This document shows, piece by piece, positions 38,664 through 47,227 of a DNA stretch of 47,227 bases. Positions within the stretch are counted from its first letter, which is position 1. Every line of letters begins with the position of its first letter. This DNA is from an uncultured Roseobacter sp. GTDB taxonomy: Bacteria; Pseudomonadota; Alphaproteobacteria; Rhodobacterales; Rhodobacteraceae. The stretch lies in NCBI RefSeq assembly GCF_947495275.1, contig NZ_CANLYL010000018.1:1-47227 (forward strand), given 5' to 3'. The notes under the pieces are model-generated. The model was not told the DNA's origin. It ran no database searches and saw only the letters and a program-made list of their open reading frames with translations. The position numbers and the translations under genes are program-made.

Positions 38664-41600
38664 GTGCATCGAAAATGGGACGATATCCTTGTGACGCCAG
38701 GATCGCTTTGCAGCGATCGATTGCCGGCTGCTCTTGCGCGGGATCGTAAAGATTTGCGTCCTGACAGTCTCGCGGAAGCCTTTTGCAATGCGGGCCGGAG
38801 ATTGCACGCAGAAGATGCACAGCGACATCGTCGAAAACGGGTGGACGGTCCTTGGGTGCGGCTTTTCGCGTCGGAACCCGCCTTCGTTTATTCAGAGCTG
38901 ATTTCGTTCAATGTGCGACACGCGGCCTTTGAGTTCGACCGGGCAATGGAAACGGACCCCCAATCGGCTTCCAAGTTGATCTCGCAGCTGTCCCGTCGAC
39001 TCAAAGACTGGATCGAGCGCTTGCCCAATGGCCATTCGTCACCATTCTCCAAGCAGGTTCAGCAGCTCAATGCCGAAGCCGATCTGATACCAAGTCTGGC
39101 CAAGCTGACGCGAACAGGGCCTGCGGGAATGTTCCGGGTTGTGCAAAGTATCACGCCCGTCATCAGCCGCCCTCGGGGAGACGCCTTGCAGCAGGCGCGC
39201 GCCTTGGTGACAGCCTATCGGTCAACGCACGCACTGTTGCGCAATGCGGTGGAGACCTTGCGCCCCCATGCAATTGCGGCATTTGAAAAACGCATCACTT
39301 CCGGAGATATGGATCCGGCTCTTGGTCTTCTTGTCGCCGAGCTGCGGACCGCCCTGCATGTGGATGCCGTCCTTAACGAAGTGACAGACCGTTTCGTCCG
39401 TTTCTATTACGAAGATGTTGTCGGACAGAGCCCTGCCACAGCCTCGCCCGAACGTGTGCTGCTGCATCTTGCATCGGGCAAACAGTCGATGTTCCTGCCG
39501 GAGGGAACGAAACTGACTGCGCGCAAGACGGACAACTCGGTTCAGAGTTTTGCGACGGAAGCACCGGTGCATGTGAGCTCTTCTCAAGTGCAATCGATGG
39601 CCACGCTTACCTTTGAGACGCACCCGCAAATTTCATTCAATGCCGAGCTTGGCGGTATCACCGGAATGCAGGTCACTCGACTGGGCACGGGGGCACCGGG
39701 GGCATCTGAACAGGTGGAAGGTGCTGAGCCGGGCCTTTTTTCCGGGGGCACGCAAGTTGCGGGCCAGATGGGCCTGGACATCACGTCGCCGATGTTGGCC
39801 CTCGCGCAAGGGACCCGGCGCATTACCATGTCTTTGATGTTTCAGCGGGCTGCGGGTTTGGCAGCACTTGCTGCACCACTGGTCAAAACACGCCCGCGAA
39901 ATTCGCAAAGTGACGTTCCTGAATCCGAGTTGCTCGCCGCGCTGCAGTCAGATCCGGATTTGGTCCAGATTTTCATCCCGGGCAAACTGGAAGCTGGCGC
40001 TCGCACGATCGCCAGCAAAGTCGAGGAACTGGCCGCTGAGCGGGCTGAAAGCCCGGGTCTTGTCATTATATACGAATATCTGGCGAGCAAGATTGAGAGC
40101 GCGGCTCAGCTGCGTGTGCTTCTGGGCCGGATTGTGACGCTGTGTCTGATTGAACGCGTTCCTTTCCCGACAGGCGCTTTTCGCAGCATCCTGAGCAACA
40201 AGATCGAAGCTTTCGAAAAAGAGATGTCCGGCGAAGTCCGCACCAACGTGAAATCGCTCGATACGCCGCGATCCATGATCCTCGACGTTTTTGCACCCGG
40301 TGTGGATGGGGCCGTCAGTCTGACCCCTGAAGATATGTTCCAGAAATTGCTGGGGGATGCATTCGACGTCACAATCAGCACCCCAGACGGCCCGATCGCT
40401 GCCTCCGTTACACAAATTCTACCCTCTCCCAAAGCCGGTCACGCAGGGATTACGATTGCATTGGCGCTCGCGCCTGGCATGCCCGCAATTGCCGCGCCCG
40501 AAGGAGCGAAATCGCCTACCTTGTCGCTGCGCAATGCTGCCAACCCGCGCATCTGCCCGATTTCATTTTTCGAACGCTACACATTGGAATCTGTCGATTT
40601 CGAAGTTGAAGTGAGTGGCATGCGCAAGCTGCATGCGTGGTCCGATGATGGGCCTGTTGTGACCGACCAGACCTTCTTTCCTTTTGGCGCGCGGCCGCAG
40701 GATGGCGCGACTTTTCTGGTCGCAAGTCCTGAGCTGGCACAAAAACCGGTTGTTCACGTCGACATCGACATGACTTGGGCGGAACTGCCGGATCGTCTGG
40801 GTGGGTTTGAAGCGCATTATGCAAATTACGCGGGCAAACCTGATGTGCCTGAACCGATGTTGGGCGTAACCTATCTGAGCGGAGATGGCTGGAAACCTGT
40901 TACCGATGATCCGCTGCCCCTGTTCGAAACGCTGCCGGTAACCGGGGAACTGACACCCGAACGGACATTTGGCGGCAGGATCAAGGGTCATTCGGTGAGG
41001 GCCACCGGTCGCATGACGCCGGAAATGTTCAGTTCCCGCCAGAGCCTTCGGGCAGGTGCGGTGCGTTTGACCCTTTCCGGCACAGCGGGTGGGTTTCATG
41101 CCGATCAATATCCGATGGCCTTGGTCGAAGCGATGCGCCCGCGTCCGCTTTCGTTCAGGGAACGGAGAATCCCTCCCGCACCATTCGTGCCAAAAATCGA
41201 CGAATTTTCCCTGTCCTACACCGCGCGGTCGTCGATCGAGGTTAATGCCCCCGATGCAGCAAATCCGGGTGAGAGGATCGTGCAGTTCGGTCCCTTTGGT
41301 CAGGTCGAAGTATTCCCTAACCGGATGCTGCGCGAGATCGGGCTTTTCCCGCCACGTCTGGGCTACGGACATCTTTTCATCCAATTGGCGGGCGATCAGG
41401 CGACGGGACCGGTGCCACTTTTGTTCGACATGGCGGAAAGTGGTCATTTGCGACTGGTACCGCGGCCCAATCCGGTCAAATGGTACTATCTCGCGGCGCA
41501 CGGCTGGCGTGAGCTTTCTGATACAGCAATTTCTTCGGATTCCACCGCAGGGTTGATGCGTTCCGGGCTGGTCATGGTCGACCTGCCGGAGGATGCCATC

Positions 41601-42599
41601 AATCACTCGCCGGAAATGCCGGAAGGGGGTGTTTGGATTGCCGCCGTTGCGACCGAACCTGATCTGGACGGTTTCCCGGCGCTTTCCGACCTGAAAACAA
41701 ACGGCGTCTGGGCGCAATGCACGGATGGGACGTATCATGAGATGGAACGGAACCGCGTCTGGACTTTTAATCCGGCCCAGCCCGGTATTGCGGCCATTAC
41801 CGAAGTGCCGACACCCGCAGATGTACGCCCGCCCGAGCACCGCGACGCCTTTGTTGCACGGGTTGGCGAACGGCTCCGGCATCGCAAACGAGCGGTGACG
41901 CCCTGGGACATTGAGCGTCTGGTTCTGGACGCTTTCCCGGAGGTCTGGATGGCCAAATGCCTTGCCGGGATGAGCCGAATGTCACCTGATCCTGCTCCGG
42001 GCAAAGCCACGCTTGTGGTGGTCCGTCAGCCACCGAGCGAACCCTCGGCGCAGATGTTCGACGTCAGTACCCTGCAACGCATCCGCGACTATATTGACGA
42101 CCTCGCCCCGGAGTTTGCCGAGATCGAGGCCGTCAACCCAACCTTCGACCGTTTGCATGTCAGGGCGAAACTGGCCTTCGACCCTTATCGTGATGACGGG
42201 GCTATGGCGCAACGCCTGCAACGGGACCTGCGCCGCTATCTCTCCGTCTGGACGGCGCCGGAGACGCTTGGGCGTTTTGGCTGGTCACTCAATCTCAAGA
42301 TGCTCAATGCGCACATCAATGATCTGGAATATGTCCGCGGCGTGACCGATTTTTCGGTGCTGCATCTGTCTTCCGATGACCAGGGGTCACATGTCCTGCT
42401 TGATTCCGCCCAGGATGACTGGCGCGGGAAAATAGGGACAGTCGTGCGGGGCTCGCGCCCCTGGAGCCTGCCGCTGTCGGCGGCAGAACATGCGCTGACC
42501 GTGGTGGACGCCACACAAAAAGAAGCACCGATCCAAAGTGGAATCAGCCGACTGTCTGTCGGCGGCACGTTGATTGTCGGTCAGAGGATACCGTCGTGA
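38664..42599 (+). CDS. Large J-type baseplate protein of the eCIS (Afp11-like)
   Basis: About 1311 residues. The N-terminal 250 residues are helical and variable. The middle has FYYEDVVGQSPATASPERVLLHLASGKQSMFLPEGTKL, typical of large gpJ-like CIS baseplate proteins, with several beta domains following. Near the end AVTPWDIERLVLDAFPEVWMAKCL and FDRLHVRAKLAFDPYRDDGAMAQRLQRDLRRYLSVW mark the conserved Afp11 C-terminus. It builds the baseplate ring that transmits the contraction signal. The start is uncertain: GTG 38664 has GGAAAG five bases before it, while GTG 38649 lacks a good site. Its TGA overlaps the GTG of the next gene. Confidence 0.9.
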   Translation: MHRKWDDILVTPGSLCSDRLPAALARDRKDLRPDSLAEAFCNAGRRLHAEDAQRHRRKRVDGPWVRLFASEPAFVYSELISFNVRHAAFEFDRAMETDPQSASKLISQLSRRLKDWIERLPNGHSSPFSKQVQQLNAEADLIPSLAKLTRTGPAGMFRVVQSITPVISRPRGDALQQARALVTAYRSTHALLRNAVETLRPHAIAAFEKRITSGDMDPALGLLVAELRTALHVDAVLNEVTDRFVRFYYEDVVGQSPATASPERVLLHLASGKQSMFLPEGTKLTARKTDNSVQSFATEAPVHVSSSQVQSMATLTFETHPQISFNAELGGITGMQVTRLGTGAPGASEQVEGAEPGLFSGGTQVAGQMGLDITSPMLALAQGTRRITMSLMFQRAAGLAALAAPLVKTRPRNSQSDVPESELLAALQSDPDLVQIFIPGKLEAGARTIASKVEELAAERAESPGLVIIYEYLASKIESAAQLRVLLGRIVTLCLIERVPFPTGAFRSILSNKIEAFEKEMSGEVRTNVKSLDTPRSMILDVFAPGVDGAVSLTPEDMFQKLLGDAFDVTISTPDGPIAASVTQILPSPKAGHAGITIALALAPGMPAIAAPEGAKSPTLSLRNAANPRICPISFFERYTLESVDFEVEVSGMRKLHAWSDDGPVVTDQTFFPFGARPQDGATFLVASPELAQKPVVHVDIDMTWAELPDRLGGFEAHYANYAGKPDVPEPMLGVTYLSGDGWKPVTDDPLPLFETLPVTGELTPERTFGGRIKGHSVRATGRMTPEMFSSRQSLRAGAVRLTLSGTAGGFHADQYPMALVEAMRPRPLSFRERRIPPAPFVPKIDEFSLSYTARSSIEVNAPDAANPGERIVQFGPFGQVEVFPNRMLREIGLFPPRLGYGHLFIQLAGDQATGPVPLLFDMAESGHLRLVPRPNPVKWYYLAAHGWRELSDTAISSDSTAGLMRSGLVMVDLPEDAINHSPEMPEGGVWIAAVATEPDLDGFPALSDLKTNGVWAQCTDGTYHEMERNRVWTFNPAQPGIAAITEVPTPADVRPPEHRDAFVARVGERLRHRKRAVTPWDIERLVLDAFPEVWMAKCLAGMSRMSPDPAPGKATLVVVRQPPSEPSAQMFDVSTLQRIRDYIDDLAPEFAEIEAVNPTFDRLHVRAKLAFDPYRDDGAMAQRLQRDLRRYLSVWTAPETLGRFGWSLNLKMLNAHINDLEYVRGVTDFSVLHLSSDDQGSHVLLDSAQDDWRGKIGTVVRGSRPWSLPLSAAEHALTVVDATQKEAPIQSGISRLSVGGTLIVGQRIPS

Positions 42600-43441
42600 C
42601 AAAACAAGATCGCACCACTCTGAAATCCTTCTTTCGTGACGGTGCATTGCCGACCGCCAAGGAATACCGGGACTTGATCGACAGCAGTGTAAATCAGGTC
42701 GAAGACGGGTTTTCCAAGACCCCGGGGGATGGTCTGCAGCTGAACTCTGTCGGTACCTCTTTGCGTGTCATGAGCCTTTACAAGGGTCTGGGTGCCCCCA
42801 ATCCGTCCTGGGTCATGGAGCACGGCAAGTCCGAAGGCGCATTGCATCTGCGGCCCGAGCAGGGGCTGTTGCCGCCAAGCGGCGCTGCACCTGAGGGTAG
42901 CTCCAAAAAGGCACTTGGCATGTGTTTCACGCCGGACGGGCGCGCCGGGATCAATACGGACGCCCCGGACTGGCGTTTGGATGTGGATGGTGTGGCCAAG
43001 ATGGATGGGCGGATCGGCGTAAGCTCGCCAGATATCCCGCATGTCCCGGCAGATGGAAAATGGCATGATATCACGGCCGATATCACCGGGTGTCAGGCCT
43101 TTGAAGTGATGGCTGGCGTCGGGGGTACGCCGCGCACAGGTCGGTATTCTATGCTGCATGCCATTGCAATGAATGCTTTTCATCCGCGCAATCCCATTCT
43201 GAACTGGCTGTTCAAGCGGCGCAGCATCAAGGCACAGACAGCGGTCTACGGCAGCTACGCAGATCGGTTGAAATTGCGTTGGGTTGCGGGGGAGGGACGG
43301 CATTTCTTCAAGCTGCAAATCCGCTCCAACGCCCGTTTTGGCAAAGACACGGTGATCCGCTACTCGCTGACCCGCCTGTGGTTTGACGCAACAATGAGCG
43401 GATCGCGGGGCGAAGGTGATCGCGACGAGGGATTGTTGTGA
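42596..43441 (+). CDS. Fibre- or adhesin-like eCIS protein
   Basis: A 281-residue protein. The N-terminus SFFRDGALPTAKEYRDLIDSSVNQVEDGFSK is the pattern of proteins that dock fibre-type subunits to CIS baseplates. The middle (ALHLRPEQGLLPPSGAAPEG...GRAGINTDAPDWRLDVDGVAKMDGRIGV) recalls tail-fibre repeats. The C-terminal half is a beta domain (HDITADITGCQAFEVMAGVGGTPRTGRYSMLHAIAMNAF). Afp13-like tail fibres are the usual neighbours, but this is much shorter, so receptor-binding is inferred. It starts with GTG, overlaps J-gene and next-gene ends by four bases, and so is coupled to both. Confidence 0.78.
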   Translation: MTKQDRTTLKSFFRDGALPTAKEYRDLIDSSVNQVEDGFSKTPGDGLQLNSVGTSLRVMSLYKGLGAPNPSWVMEHGKSEGALHLRPEQGLLPPSGAAPEGSSKKALGMCFTPDGRAGINTDAPDWRLDVDGVAKMDGRIGVSSPDIPHVPADGKWHDITADITGCQAFEVMAGVGGTPRTGRYSMLHAIAMNAFHPRNPILNWLFKRRSIKAQTAVYGSYADRLKLRWVAGEGRHFFKLQIRSNARFGKDTVIRYSLTRLWFDATMSGSRGEGDRDEGLL

Positions 43442-45627
43442 GCACGCCAGCGCAAACAGATTTTGAGAACCTGCGCGCGCGCGCTGTGCACTATGCGCAG
43501 CAGGCCTCCGGCAACATCTGGACCGACTTCAATCTGCACGATCCGGGCGTGACCCTGCTTGAACAGACCTGTTTTGCACTCAGCGAACTGGGCTACCAAG
43601 CCAGACATCCGATCCGTGACATCCTTACAGCTGACGATGGGACGCTGCACTATCCTGATCTGGCGTTATACGATCCGCGGCTGGTGCTACCGGGTGATCC
43701 CGTTACGGACCTTGATCTGACATCTTTCCTGTCTGATCTGCCGGGCGTGTCGCGGGCATGGGTGCGCCCGGGGTTTCGTACAGGGCTTTACAACGCCGTG
43801 GTCATTCCAGCGGATCAGAAGGACCTTGATGAAACCGCGCTACGCGATCAGGTCGCAGGAATATTTGCCGAGAAACGACCTCTGGCCACCGATCTGGACA
43901 CAATCACCATCGCGCGGCATCGCGATACGGTGCTGAGCTGCACCTTGCACGTGACGGCCACCGCAAACCCCGAACGGGTCGCAGCGCGGTTCTACTATCA
44001 TGTTGCCGCTATTTTGCGCGGGCGTCCGTATCAGGCCGCCAGTACCCACGCCGCCACACGGGAAGACGTCTACAACACGCCGGAGCTTTTCTACCGCCCG
44101 CCAGCAGAAACCACCGATACCCTGCCGGAAATTGATGCGCACCTCTCTCGCCTTCGCGCGATCCCGGGTATCGTGGATATTGGCGAACTGGCTTTCCGGG
44201 AGCTTCCTGCGGAGGATGCGGGTGCACCTCTGGATCCGACCTTTCCAGCCCTGGTTTTGCCGCATGCCGCCGATGAAATCGAGGTTGAACTTTGGATCGG
44301 CGATAATCGTCTGACACTGGATCACAACCGCATTCATGAGGAATACATTCGCGTCGCGGCTGAGAATATATCGCGGGCGCATCATCATCTTGCCGATGCG
44401 GATTGGTCGGTGTTGACGGACGGTCGCCGCCGTAATTTCAGCCGCTCCCATGTCGATGAAATGCTGCCTGCAATCTATCGGATTTACGGTTCAACAACGC
44501 GTCAGAATACCAGTATTCGCGGCGCGCAAAGACCAGATGGGCGTCTTGACTCACAGATGAGCCAGTATCGCACGGCCATAGATGGGCAATTGCAAGCCAT
44601 GAGCGATGCCCTGGCCGCCGTGCCGAAGCTCTTTGACGCAGATACCGATCAGGGATCGAAGGACCCGGCGCTGCATGCGCAGCGACTAGAGATCCTTGAT
44701 TTGCTTTTGGCCATTCATGGCGAGACGCTGCCAGCAATCCGCCACACAGGATTGCACTGCTATCGAAGCATTGCGTCGCGTCAGGACTTCGAGCTTTTCT
44801 GGCGATTGCACTATCTGCGCGCATTGCCTGCCCTGAACGCGGCCCGTGGCACCGGGCCAATGGCCGCGCAGCCGGGCGGTTTCATGGCGCGGCTGGGTCT
44901 TCTAGCCGATATTTCCGTGCAGACCGAAAGACCTGCGACGAAAATGATGTCCGACTTGGGATGGTGCCTCGATGCAACGGCAACAGAGGTTCCGCCTGAT
45001 TTTCCGCGACGTGATTTGTTGATGCCGGTCAATCCTTTCGAGATGCTGGTGCCGCGTAATGATGATGTGGAGCATTTGGATGAGGCTGCGTTTCGCGCGA
45101 CCGCATGGTGGGGTCCCGATGGTGTTCTGACACCTGAAACTTTCCAACGTGCGGCAAATGCGGACGCTTTCGCAATCACGCCCGTCAGCGGTGGTCGCTG
45201 GCAGGTGATATTCGACAGCGGGCATGCTGACGCGGTGTATGCGGTGAAAACCACAGAGGACAAATCGGAGGCCATTGCCTTCGTGAACGAGCTGCGTGCC
45301 ACCTGGCACGCGCTGCATGAACAGTCGGAATGTGCTTATCTTGTCGAGGACATTCTTTTGCGGTCGTCGGATGATGATTTTGCGTCAAACAGGTGCACAT
45401 TGGTTCTGACGGGGTGGACAGCGCGGACCACGCTTGACAGCTATCGAACCTATGTCTCTGAATTAGTGCAGCAATTGGCACCGTCGCACGTCGTGATCGA
45501 CCTGCTCTGGCTCGATTTCCCGCAGATGGTGACCTTTGAAAACCTGCGTGTAGCTGTGGCACAGTCGGACGCTCCTGTTTGCAGTAACCTGAAGGCGTTC
45601 CTGCGGGATCTCAGGCAGGTGACATGA
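43438..45627 (+). CDS. Second eCIS baseplate protein (Afp12-like)
   Basis: A 729-residue cytoplasmic protein. The N-terminal motif IWTDFNLHDPGVTLLEQTCFALSELGYQARHPIRDIL is the signature of J-like baseplate subunits of eCIS. The centre includes PEIDAHLSRLRAIPGIVDIGELAF and HVDEMLPAIYRIYGST. The C-terminus contains FENLRVAVAQSDAPVCSN. With the Afp11-like protein it completes the wedge ring of the baseplate. It starts with GTG overlapping the fibre-like gene, and its TGA overlaps the ATG of the tape-measure gene. Confidence 0.88.
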   Translation: MSTPAQTDFENLRARAVHYAQQASGNIWTDFNLHDPGVTLLEQTCFALSELGYQARHPIRDILTADDGTLHYPDLALYDPRLVLPGDPVTDLDLTSFLSDLPGVSRAWVRPGFRTGLYNAVVIPADQKDLDETALRDQVAGIFAEKRPLATDLDTITIARHRDTVLSCTLHVTATANPERVAARFYYHVAAILRGRPYQAASTHAATREDVYNTPELFYRPPAETTDTLPEIDAHLSRLRAIPGIVDIGELAFRELPAEDAGAPLDPTFPALVLPHAADEIEVELWIGDNRLTLDHNRIHEEYIRVAAENISRAHHHLADADWSVLTDGRRRNFSRSHVDEMLPAIYRIYGSTTRQNTSIRGAQRPDGRLDSQMSQYRTAIDGQLQAMSDALAAVPKLFDADTDQGSKDPALHAQRLEILDLLLAIHGETLPAIRHTGLHCYRSIASRQDFELFWRLHYLRALPALNAARGTGPMAAQPGGFMARLGLLADISVQTERPATKMMSDLGWCLDATATEVPPDFPRRDLLMPVNPFEMLVPRNDDVEHLDEAAFRATAWWGPDGVLTPETFQRAANADAFAITPVSGGRWQVIFDSGHADAVYAVKTTEDKSEAIAFVNELRATWHALHEQSECAYLVEDILLRSSDDDFASNRCTLVLTGWTARTTLDSYRTYVSELVQQLAPSHVVIDLLWLDFPQMVTFENLRVAVAQSDAPVCSNLKAFLRDLRQVT

Positions 45628-47227
45628 TCGCGCACCCGGCTTCATATGAGGATTTGGCGTCACCAGAGCGGCACGTCATTGGTGAATTTGTCACCGCTTT
45701 CTCGGTCATCGGCGAAGAGAGCCCATTGGGATCGCCTGAACGCCTTGCACAGCTTGTGAAAACAGAGCTGCTACCGGCGCTATCGGAGGTCTTGGAGGCA
45801 GACGCCTATATCGGATATGCCGCCGAGATCGAAATGCTGAAACTGGACCTGGGACATTGGTCAGCAACGCCGGATTGGGCGGAGGTGCGGAGCGTGTTCC
45901 GCGCGCAACTCATTGCGGCCATTGCACCCTATCTGAGGAAAATTTCGTTTGGAGCGATCCAGAACCTGCCAATTGAAGATCAGCCGGATGGCCGCCAAAT
46001 TGAGCGGGGACCGGAGCGTGCTGATCAGGTTGGCTTGAATGCAATCCTGACCCCTTCCAAGCGTCACCCGGTGCCACGTTTGTCAGGGGCAAATGACGCT
46101 GACCGGAGCAATCGAATGGTGCGTCTGGCAGCATTTCGGCGTCTTCGAGCAAACACGCAGAGTGATGTGCTCACCATGTTGCGCGACACATATCGCGGCG
46201 CGCCTGATTTGATCGAGGCGGCTTTGAAAGCCCTACCATATGGTAACCATCGCGAAAATCTGGCGGGCCTGGTTTCTGGTAACGGGACCAATCCCGTTTT
46301 GTCAGGCGAGATTACGCGTCTCAAGGAAGCAATGATCGCCTCCTTTCTGGCATCTGGCCACTCGCGAAAGGAAGCGGCAGGCCACGCGTCCAGCTTGATT
46401 GCGCGGGTATTGTTGCACCCGGCGAGCGCTGCTTTGAAGCCCGATGCATCATCTTGGCACCAAGCATCGCCATCACCCGACGGACCCAAACCAGAAGCGG
46501 TGCGTCAAAGGGTGACAGCTATCGGGACAATGACTTCACAGGGGGATCCGTCTGTTGGGGATGCAGTTGTCGCGGGGACAGAAGAAGACGCAAAGCAAGA
46601 ACCTGTTGAGCTGGGAAATGCGGATGCGCCAATCTCCGGGTGGTCGTTTTCAGAGGCGGGCGTAGATCAACTGCGTCAGGAGTGGCAACAGTTTCCGTCC
46701 CGGGTACTGGCAAAATTCGAAACGATGCCGATACCTGAATTGGTGTCGATAGCGACATCTCTTGCCCCGCACGGAAACTCCGATTTCGAGAAGACAATCG
46801 AAACACTTGCGACAGAAGCTGCCCGCCCGTGTGATGCATTGTTATATGTCTTGCGATCACAGTTGAGCGGCAGCCCGATCGACATGGAACTGGCCCTTCA
46901 GGCCGGCGGTCACCCAGGCAGGACCGAAACCGGTCCCACTGATCACCGGGATGGTAGTGATGATCTATCCATCGCAGGACAAACATCAAACCCCTATCAG
47001 GCCAATGATCCTGGCGTGGCGTCTGAACCTGAGCGCGATCCGTCACCAATATCCAAGGCCCGTAGTTGGCTGGACGTGCTCGCCGCTTTCGGATCGGTGC
47101 AAAAGAGCGAGGTAAGGCTTGCACATGACCTGATGCTCAGATCGTCTTCACAGACTGACCAGACTGACCAGACTGACCAGACTGACCAGACTGACCAGAC
47201 TGACCAGACTGACCAGACTGACCAGAC
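45624..47227 (+). CDS. CIS tape-measure protein (partial, runs off the window)
   Basis: At least 534 residues with no stop before the window ends. The start MIAHPASYEDLASPERHV leads to LAQLVKTELLPALSEVLEA and AEIEMLKLDLGHW, the conserved N-terminal pattern of CIS tape-measure proteins (Afp14 type), which set particle length. Several further helical blocks follow (FGAIQNLP, MVRLAAFRRLRANTQSDVL, ITRLKEAMIASFLASGHSRKE), separated by polar, low-complexity linkers. The last visible residues are Gln-Thr-Asp repeats. ATG 45624 overlaps the previous stop. The missing C-terminus prevents a size estimate. Confidence 0.8.
   Translation, partial: MIAHPASYEDLASPERHVIGEFVTAFSVIGEESPLGSPERLAQLVKTELLPALSEVLEADAYIGYAAEIEMLKLDLGHWSATPDWAEVRSVFRAQLIAAIAPYLRKISFGAIQNLPIEDQPDGRQIERGPERADQVGLNAILTPSKRHPVPRLSGANDADRSNRMVRLAAFRRLRANTQSDVLTMLRDTYRGAPDLIEAALKALPYGNHRENLAGLVSGNGTNPVLSGEITRLKEAMIASFLASGHSRKEAAGHASSLIARVLLHPASAALKPDASSWHQASPSPDGPKPEAVRQRVTAIGTMTSQGDPSVGDAVVAGTEEDAKQEPVELGNADAPISGWSFSEAGVDQLRQEWQQFPSRVLAKFETMPIPELVSIATSLAPHGNSDFEKTIETLATEAARPCDALLYVLRSQLSGSPIDMELALQAGGHPGRTETGPTDHRDGSDDLSIAGQTSNPYQANDPGVASEPERDPSPISKARSWLDVLAAFGSVQKSEVRLAHDLMLRSSSQTDQTDQTDQTDQTDQTDQTDQTDQ
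47151..47227 (+). repeat. Nine-base tandem repeat inside the tape-measure gene
   Basis: The unit CAGACTGAC is repeated perfectly more than eight times (77 bases) up to the last base of the window. It is in frame and encodes Gln-Thr-Asp each time. Perfect identity of the copies indicates recent expansion or an assembly that could not resolve the repeat; the true copy number is unknown. Confidence 0.95.

Noticed and set aside
38531..38749. 72-codon plus-strand frame across the gap before the J-type gene
   Set aside because: No RBS, low-complexity product and overlap with the J-type gene start and hairpins.
29767..47227. Type VI secretion or prophage tail instead of eCIS
   Set aside because: No TssJLM membrane complex or TssBC pair, and no phage capsid or packaging genes; DUF4157, DUF4255, DUF5908-like and J-type proteins indicate eCIS.
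47151..47227. CRISPR array
   Set aside because: Nine-base head-to-tail units without spacers are a coding tandem repeat.

Overview
The window looks like part of an alphaproteobacterial chromosome, most likely from the Rhodobacterales (Roseobacter group). This is inferred from the moderately high GC content, tight ATGA-type gene overlaps, the glutathione-linked formaldehyde genes directly upstream of a xoxF cluster, and the PQQ-linked ABC, SoxYZ-like and beta-propeller accessory genes. No database search was possible, so family names rest on motifs, gene order and recall of the families.

Region 1 (1-5223, + strand) is a lanthanide-type methanol and formaldehyde oxidation cluster. It holds the tail of the glutathione-dependent formaldehyde dehydrogenase, fghA, a c-type cytochrome, xoxF (with the Asp-Tyr-Asp lanthanide signature), a four-cysteine cytochrome (xoxG-like), xoxJ and a rhodanese-like Cys-x3-Cys-Trp protein. 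Region 2 (5252-8016, - strand) is an overlapping four-gene accessory operon: a fused SoxYZ-like carrier, a beta-propeller, an MxaD-like SRPBCC protein and a DUF3280-like protein. Region 3 (8164-13418, +) begins with a PQQ-system ABC binding protein and a YVTN propeller, continues with two small exported proteins (one very acidic), and ends with a NitT/TauT-type ABC transporter. Region 4 (13438-18976, -) holds pqqABCDE, including the 32-residue pqqA, with an OmpR-type two-component pair upstream. Region 5 (19090-23385) holds a small Cys-rich exported protein, the PQQ-system ABC-2 permease and ATPase (PedC/PedB or LutF/LutE type, -), and divergently a soxY-soxZ-cytochrome-flavoprotein operon (+).

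Region 6 (23601 to the end, +) is an extracellular contractile injection system (eCIS) locus. A DUF4157 (eCIS-core) protein comes first. Next is a translationally coupled cassette that is not a standard eCIS part: a GluR0-like receptor-channel, a methyltransferase, a binding-protein/permease fusion and a second permease. The structural genes follow: DUF4255 cap, an unknown protein, a sheath with inserted cadherin/Ig-like domains, two tube proteins, a 58-residue DUF5908-like protein, a LysM protein, a VgrG-like spike, PAAR, gp25, a predicted lipoprotein, a large J-type baseplate protein, a fibre-like protein, a second baseplate protein and a tape-measure protein. The tape-measure gene runs off the window in a 9-bp tandem repeat. 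The AAA+ ATPase usual in such loci is not seen and may lie beyond the end.

Regions 1-5 form a coherent PQQ/lanthanide periplasmic oxidation module: enzyme, electron acceptors, cofactor synthesis, probable metal uptake and a candidate regulator. A near-identical palindrome lies upstream of both the ABC-binding-protein operon and pqqA, in the same orientation relative to each operon. The most novel material is the receptor-channel cassette, the decorated sheath and the lipoprotein inside the eCIS locus. There is no gene-free stretch longer than 300 bases; the longest is 23386-23600.
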